DNA of 64,000 bases, taken from positions 42,775 through 106,774 of the forward strand of contig NZ_QRCT01000048.1 of assembly GCF_003363435.1 (NCBI RefSeq), read 5' to 3'. Each line of letters starts with the position of its first letter. Within the stretch, counting starts at the first letter, position 1. The translations under genes and the position numbers were made by a program. This DNA is from Anaerosacchariphilus polymeriproducens (GTDB lineage: Bacteria > Bacillota > Clostridia > Lachnospirales > Lachnospiraceae). This document shows, piece after piece, positions 60,852-64,000 of the stretch. The notes under the pieces are model-generated. The model had not been told where the DNA came from. It saw only the letters and a program-made list of their open reading frames with translations, and did not search any database.

Positions 60852-61392
60852 TCAATGCCTTTAATAGAGCATTGTTTTTAGGTTCTTCTTTTTTTGGTAT
60901 GCTTCGCAAGGCGGCGGCAATCGTCATTACATTTTCTTTTTCTATGTCTAAAAGCATTTTTCTTTTTGTTTGCACTTGCTTGTCTATATCAATAAGTGTT
61001 TTCTGCATTTGCATCTGGATTTTATAATATTCACCTTGTGTCAGTTCTCCTTTCTCCATAGCTGCGCCGCTATTTTCTTCAAAGTCACAAATTTGCTGAT
61101 AGAATTTTTCTCTCTTTTCTTCAAACTCCATACACTCCGCAAAAATCAAACAATATCTATTGATAACACCCTCATATACAGCGTCATTTTTTTCTATCCG
61201 CTTGAATATATCACTAAGCCTTTTAAACTCCTTATGTGCTATTAAATTCTTTTTAACATTGTCGTGTTCTTTCAGCGCAACACCGCTAATAAGTGCTTTC
61301 TCGCCTTCTTCTCTCTGTTTTAATTCTCGCTTTGTTCTATGCGCTTTATTCTCGGATGAAATAACCGCATATGGTTTACTCGGTCTCGACAT
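60841..61392 (-). CDS. terS: Terminase small subunit (P27 family)
   Basis: The 183-residue protein starts MSRPSKPYAVISSENKAHRTK (ATG at 61392 after AAAGGA; a TTG 18 bases earlier is less likely). It contains REEGEKALISGVALKEHDNVK and a long helical region (GELTQGEYYKIQMQMQKTLID), typical of P27-type small terminases. It recognises the packaging site, expected just upstream. Confidence 0.88.
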   Translation of the reverse strand: MSRPSKPYAVISSENKAHRTKRELKQREEGEKALISGVALKEHDNVKKNLIAHKEFKRLSDIFKRIEKNDAVYEGVINRYCLIFAECMEFEEKREKFYQQICDFEENSGAAMEKGELTQGEYYKIQMQMQKTLIDIDKQVQTKRKMLLDIEKENVMTIAAALRSIPKKEEPKNNALLKALNDG

Positions 61393-61563
61393 TTTCTCAC
61401 TTCCTTTCAAAACCTATTTTGGGAATATTTTATTTTCTGATGGGGGCTGTCGGTGTTTTCTGGCTTTATATTTTCCCTCTCTGGTAGTCGGGGGGATTCT
61501 TTTCGACATACACCTCGTTTAAATCGGTAAATGTCTTAAATCGTAAAATACAAACTTACAACA
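61393..61563. other. Gap between HNH and terS, likely packaging (cos) region
   Basis: The 170 bases between HNH and terS have no gene and contain unusually G-rich stretches for this AT-rich genome (TGGGGGCTGTCGG near 61441 and GTCGGGGGGATT near 61487). HNH plus P27 terminase is the arrangement of cos-type phages, whose cos site normally lies here. The cut site itself cannot be fixed. Confidence 0.45.
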
Positions 61564-61944
61564 CTATTCCCTTTTTATTAATTCTTTCAAGTACTCCTTA
61601 CTTATCTCGCCCTTCTCTGCCTGCTCATGATGCATGTCGCATAGTGTTATTAGGTTATCATCATCTAGTCTTAGATCATATGATTCTTCTAATGGCTCTA
61701 TATGATGCACGCTAAGGTTGTTATATGTATATCTGTTCTCTTGCCTACATACTACACATAGATGGTTGTCTCTATCCTTTATCTGCTCACGCTTCTTCTG
61801 CCATGCATTAGACCACCTGAACTTATCCTTGCTCGTTGTTTTGTACTTACTCTGTCTCTCCTTAATCTTAGCAGCCTTCTCTGGGCATATATAGTCAGAT
61901 GCATGTATCCTATTGCAATATGGACATGACTTTAACCTTGCCAT
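61564..61944 (-). CDS. HNH endonuclease
   Basis: A 126-residue HNH nuclease: zinc-binding CPYCNR near the start, LCVVCRQENR with LSVHHIEPLEES and LITLCDMHHEQAE. HNH proteins next to terminase help cut DNA at cos during packaging. It starts after a small membrane gene by four bases. Confidence 0.93.
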   Translation of the reverse strand: MARLKSCPYCNRIHASDYICPEKAAKIKERQSKYKTTSKDKFRWSNAWQKKREQIKDRDNHLCVVCRQENRYTYNNLSVHHIEPLEESYDLRLDDDNLITLCDMHHEQAEKGEISKEYLKELIKRE

Positions 61945-61948
61945 GTTA

Positions 61949-62113
61949 TCACCCTACTATCTTATCTAAACATAATAAGAAGGACATAATGCAAATAGTA
62001 ATCATGACCACATACCTAAATACCCCTTCTTTCTTCTCTGTCAATAGTTCCTTTATCTCCGCATATGTTACTGCTAAGTAAAATGTAGCAAGTATCCAAG
62101 CTATGATTGTCAT
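61949..62113 (-). CDS. Small phage membrane protein (54 residues)
   Basis: ATG at 62113 with AAGGAG upstream gives a 54-residue product: one helix (TIIAWILATFYLAVTYA), a charged loop (EIKELLTEKKEG) and a second helix (YVVMITICIMSFLLCL). It overlaps the coiled-coil gene upstream by 98 bases in another frame and ends four bases before HNH. Function unknown. Confidence 0.6.
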   Translation of the reverse strand: MTIIAWILATFYLAVTYAEIKELLTEKKEGVFRYVVMITICIMSFLLCLDKIVG

Positions 62114-62291
62114 GTTTGTTTCGCTCCTTTGTCTCTGTTAGCTTTTTTATTTTCTTCTTGAGTTTTTTGTTTTTCCTTCTAAGCTTTTCGTTATCTTCTC
62201 TTAATTCAACTAGTTCTTTAATTGTGTTTATTCTTGCTGGTCCCACATCTGGTCTTATAAAACTTCCTATTTCTGATTCAAACAATTTCAT
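62016..62291 (-). CDS. Small coiled-coil phage protein (91 residues)
   Basis: The protein starts MKLFESEIGSFIRPDVGPAR and has a strongly charged coiled coil (LREDNEKLRRKNKKLKKKIK). The last third (after NKHDN) is shared DNA with the small membrane gene and has no recognisable features. Function unknown. Confidence 0.6.
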   Translation of the reverse strand: MKLFESEIGSFIRPDVGPARINTIKELVELREDNEKLRRKNKKLKKKIKKLTETKERNKHDNHSLDTCYILLSSNICGDKGTIDREERRGI

Positions 62292-62292
62292 A

Positions 62293-62502
62293 TTATTTAC
62301 ACCCCTTTAACCTTTCTATTTCTTCTTCTAGCTCTTTTATTCTTTGCTCCATTGCACTGATTTGTATTGATGCCCTAATAATTATCTCCAAGTCTTTTTC
62401 TGCTTCATGATTCAATTCGTCAATAATTATATTTTTCCTAAACATCAAAAGACACATAATCGCATAAACTACAACATATATTAAAAATACACCTATATTC
62501 AT
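62293..62502 (-). CDS. Small membrane-anchored coiled-coil protein (69 residues)
   Basis: The protein has an N-terminal helix (MNIGVFLIYVVVYAIMCLLM) and a cytoplasmic coiled coil (ISAMEQRIKELEEEIERLKG). It overlaps its upstream neighbour by four bases, so the two are translated together. Function unknown. Confidence 0.65.
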   Translation of the reverse strand: MNIGVFLIYVVVYAIMCLLMFRKNIIIDELNHEAEKDLEIIIRASIQISAMEQRIKELEEEIERLKGCK

Positions 62503-62765
62503 TTTCTCACGACTCCTTTATTAATATTTATATACTGTTGTTTCTTTTCCTTAAGATGACTATATTCTTCATCCGTCAATAACCTTTTACAACTTCCCTG
62601 TAAATACTTACTTCTAGGGAGAAGCCTATTATGTATCAAGTGTATTAGTGTCCTGCATGTGTTCTTGTTCTTCAAATGTGCATGCATTGAGTATTCTCCA
62701 TCCTTACGTATTAATATAAATCCTCGACTGTCTTTCTTTATTTCAAATTCTATTTCTTTTAACAT
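62499..62765 (-). CDS. Small phage protein (88 residues)
   Basis: The basic 88-residue protein starts MLKEIEFEIKKDSRGFILI and has LIHLIHNRLLPRSKYLQGSCKRLL. No family recognised. It is the first gene after the terminator at 62837-62869, so it may open the late operon. Confidence 0.6.
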   Translation of the reverse strand: MLKEIEFEIKKDSRGFILIRKDGEYSMHAHLKNKNTCRTLIHLIHNRLLPRSKYLQGSCKRLLTDEEYSHLKEKKQQYININKGVVRK

Positions 62766-62836
62766 CCGTCACTATCCCACCTTCGACATTTTTTGAATGT
62801 TTATTTAACCCGACACAACAAAGCGTCTCACACCAA

Positions 62837-62869
62837 TAAAAAAGACTACACGCTTTTAACGCATAGCCT
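62837..62869 (-). terminator. Terminator ahead of the late operon
   Basis: Minus-strand GGCTATGCG pairs with CGTGTAGTC (three G-T pairs) around TTAAAAG and is followed by six T residues. Upstream genes must read through it to reach the late genes. Confidence 0.7.
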
Positions 62870-62949
62870 TTTTAGGGAGGATGTAAGAATAATATGAAAT
62901 GCTTTTCTGTTTTTCGGGAACATCTTGCATGTTTTATTATTACTCTATC

Positions 62950-62978
62950 ATTATCTCACGTATATCATTGCACTTCAA
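62950..62978 (-). promoter_or_regulatory. Possible promoter after the sigma-like gene
   Basis: TTGAAG (62973-62978), 17 bases, GATAAT (62950-62955) on the minus strand, between the regulator gene and the terminator. It would start a transcript that meets the terminator about 80 bases later. Confidence 0.45.
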
Positions 62979-62989
62979 GACACTCATGG

Positions 62990-63412
62990 TCACTTTCGTA
63001 CACTAACTTTCATTAGCTTATCAAATTCCAATAACGCTATTCCATGCAATTGTTTCGTCCATGTATAACTTATTCCCATCTCAACCGCTGATTGTTCCAG
63101 TGTCTTATTATTTATGTACCGCTTAATCAATATTGTTCTTTCCCTTATGCCCTTTATCTGCTTTATGATGCTTATTGATTCTCTCTTTAAGTCTATTAAT
63201 TCGTCTATCAGGTCGTTTATCTCATTTTCAAGGTCTGCAATCTTTACTACTGTATTCCCTACCTTGTCACTTGTCCCGCTTCCGTGTGGCTCGTCTGAAT
63301 ATGTAACAGATATGTTAGTGGCTAACGCTCTAAGCCTGTCCACTTCCTCCTGATTGCTGTTTATTAAGTCATCTATATCCTTTAACTGGTATAAGTATTC
63401 CTTTGCTGTCAT
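62990..63412 (-). CDS. Sigma-70 region 4-like late regulator (DUF1492/ArpU type)
   Basis: The 140-residue protein starts MTAKEYLYQLKDIDDLINSN (ATG at 63412 after GAGGTG), has a helical coiled middle and a C-terminal helix-turn-helix (RTILIKRYINNKTLEQSAVEMGISYTWTKQLH), the pattern of DUF1492/ArpU proteins. These are the last early genes of Firmicute phages and switch on late transcription. Its position just before the late operon agrees. Confidence 0.82.
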   Translation of the reverse strand: MTAKEYLYQLKDIDDLINSNQEEVDRLRALATNISVTYSDEPHGSGTSDKVGNTVVKIADLENEINDLIDELIDLKRESISIIKQIKGIRERTILIKRYINNKTLEQSAVEMGISYTWTKQLHGIALLEFDKLMKVSVRK

Positions 63413-63413
63413 A

Positions 63414-63626
63414 TTACACCTCACTATCTAAATATCTTCTACATGAACCAATCTCAATAATATCATCAACCACAAAATCTTTAAAATCGGCTTTATAACC
63501 ATTAATGTGTTCTTTTACATCTTCTAAGTCTTCGCACCACGCAATGTTTATTTCTTCGCTTCTATCAAAGTGTGAAACAACTAAGAATGGTCTTTCTGGT
63601 TTTGTAAAAATTTTATTTGTGTCCAT
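63414..63626 (-). CDS. Small phage protein (70 residues)
   Basis: The protein starts MDTNKIFTKPERPFLVVSHF and has an acidic middle (CEDLEDVKEHINGY). The start at 63626 follows GAGGTG; an in-frame GTG 15 bases earlier is less likely. It ends two bases before the regulator gene. No family recognised. Confidence 0.65.
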   Translation of the reverse strand: MDTNKIFTKPERPFLVVSHFDRSEEINIAWCEDLEDVKEHINGYKADFKDFVVDDIIEIGSCRRYLDSEV

Positions 63627-63644
63627 ACTATTACACCTCACTCT

Positions 63645-63806
63645 CTAAATCTTGCCTATATATTTAACGTTTTCACATGGAACGAAATACCTGTCATCAC
63701 CCTTCTCAATGCTGAAACAACGTGTTTTAAAATTTAATTCACAATCTTCCACATTCTCCACTATCTTTTCCGTTCCATCCGTAAATTCTATTTTAATATC
63801 GTACAT
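63645..63806 (-). CDS. Small phage protein (53 residues)
   Basis: ATG at 63806 follows GGAGGG. The protein reads MYDIKIEFTDGTEKIVENVE and then CSIEKGDD-like strands (here CFSIEKGDDRYFVPCENVKY), a small beta-rich protein with three further cysteines. Similar small proteins occur in the early region of Firmicute phages without known function. Confidence 0.65.
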   Translation of the reverse strand: MYDIKIEFTDGTEKIVENVEDCELNFKTRCFSIEKGDDRYFVPCENVKYIGKI

Positions 63807-63824
63807 CTTTATCCCTCCCGAATT

Positions 63825-64000
63825 CTAATTTAATGCATTGATAATAGCTTCTTTGATTTCTTTTTCAATATTAGAATTATCCATTTTTGTTCCGCAATTA
63901 GGGCAATAATTTGATGCTTCTTTACTTCCTCTTCCACAACTACATATAAACTCTTTTAAATCTCCATAAGCATCAACTACAGGTTCCCACTTGCTTACAT
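63825..64000 (-). CDS. Zinc-ribbon phage protein (5' end off window)
   Basis: The frame runs from the right edge to TAG at 63825. The visible 58 residues contain CSCGRGSKEASNYCPNCGTK, a four-cysteine zinc ribbon, followed by a helix (NIEKEIKEAIINALN). The N-terminus is outside the window. Confidence 0.65.
   Translation of the reverse strand, partial: VSKWEPVVDAYGDLKEFICSCGRGSKEASNYCPNCGTKMDNSNIEKEIKEAIINALN

Larger units (their letters stand above)
41342..64000. mobile_element. Siphovirus-type prophage integrated in tRNA-Leu (right part off window)
   Basis: Starting at a tRNA-Leu 3' fragment, the region holds accessory genes, lysis genes, tail, HK97-type head, terminase, HNH nuclease and a late regulator, almost all on the minus strand and tightly packed. 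No integrase, repressor operon or replication genes are seen, so these lie beyond 64000. All structural genes look intact, so the phage may still be functional. Confidence 0.92.

Noticed and set aside
62894..63016. Plus-strand ORF of about 40 codons after a GGGAGG sequence
   Set aside because: It runs against all neighbouring genes, covers the late promoter/terminator region and ends inside the sigma-like gene. Its composition is not protein-like.
1..64000. CRISPR arrays, rRNA genes or complete insertion sequences
   Set aside because: I saw no regularly spaced repeats, no rRNA segments and no transposase with terminal repeats.

Overview
The window is low-GC DNA from an anaerobic, flagellated, probably spore-forming member of the Clostridia, most like a Lachnospiraceae. 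This rests on gene content: whiA/rapZ/HPr-like and mbl/flhO/flhP neighbourhoods, a sodium-pumping decarboxylase beta subunit, a Liv operon with a cytidylate-kinase-like neighbour, and several radical SAM enzymes. No species can be named from the sequence alone.

Positions 1-41,300 are chromosomal. The left edge holds a candidate RiPP locus on the minus strand: a 23-residue peptide gene, an intrinsic terminator, then a B12-binding-type radical SAM protein that runs off the window. Next comes a minus-strand housekeeping block: lipid kinase, Crh-like HPr, whiA, rapZ, murB and recD2. Then follow a flagellar rod/mbl block, a lipoprotein, asnB, a two-component system with a lipoprotein overlapping its kinase gene, and the livJ-livH-livM-livG-livF operon with a kinase-like gene. 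After these come a radical SAM enzyme, a secreted Fn3 protein, oadB with a tiny OadG-like subunit, a DUF368 membrane protein, a GGDEF-EAL protein and a YqeY protein. Between 33.5 and 40.3 kb lies the only plus-strand operon: acetyltransferase, glycosyltransferase, polymerase, flippase, wecC and wecB, a surface-glycan locus that would use ManNAc uronic acid.

From 41,342 to the right edge is one end of a prophage. Its boundary is the 3' part of a tRNA-Leu gene (anticodon TAG), still followed by the host terminator. The intact tRNA and the integrase should lie beyond the right edge. Inside are accessory genes next to the att site (with two exact Spo0A boxes between divergent genes), an XRE regulator, a 30-residue hydrophobic peptide under a near-consensus promoter, endolysin, holin, two paralogous tail-tip proteins, the siphovirus tail, an HK97-type head module, terminase, HNH nuclease, small late genes and a sigma-like late regulator.

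The most unusual signals are: (1) the peptide/terminator/radical SAM locus; (2) an SGNH hydrolase with Ig-like and lectin-like domains encoded between portal and prohead protease, whose N-terminal module is shared with a 64-residue head-region protein; (3) an E-x-R-A motif repeated in the portal, protease and capsid proteins, probably marking prohead protease cut sites; (4) a textbook A AAA AAC slippery site that fuses the tail chaperones gpG and gpT; and (5) tandem Spo0A boxes inside the prophage.
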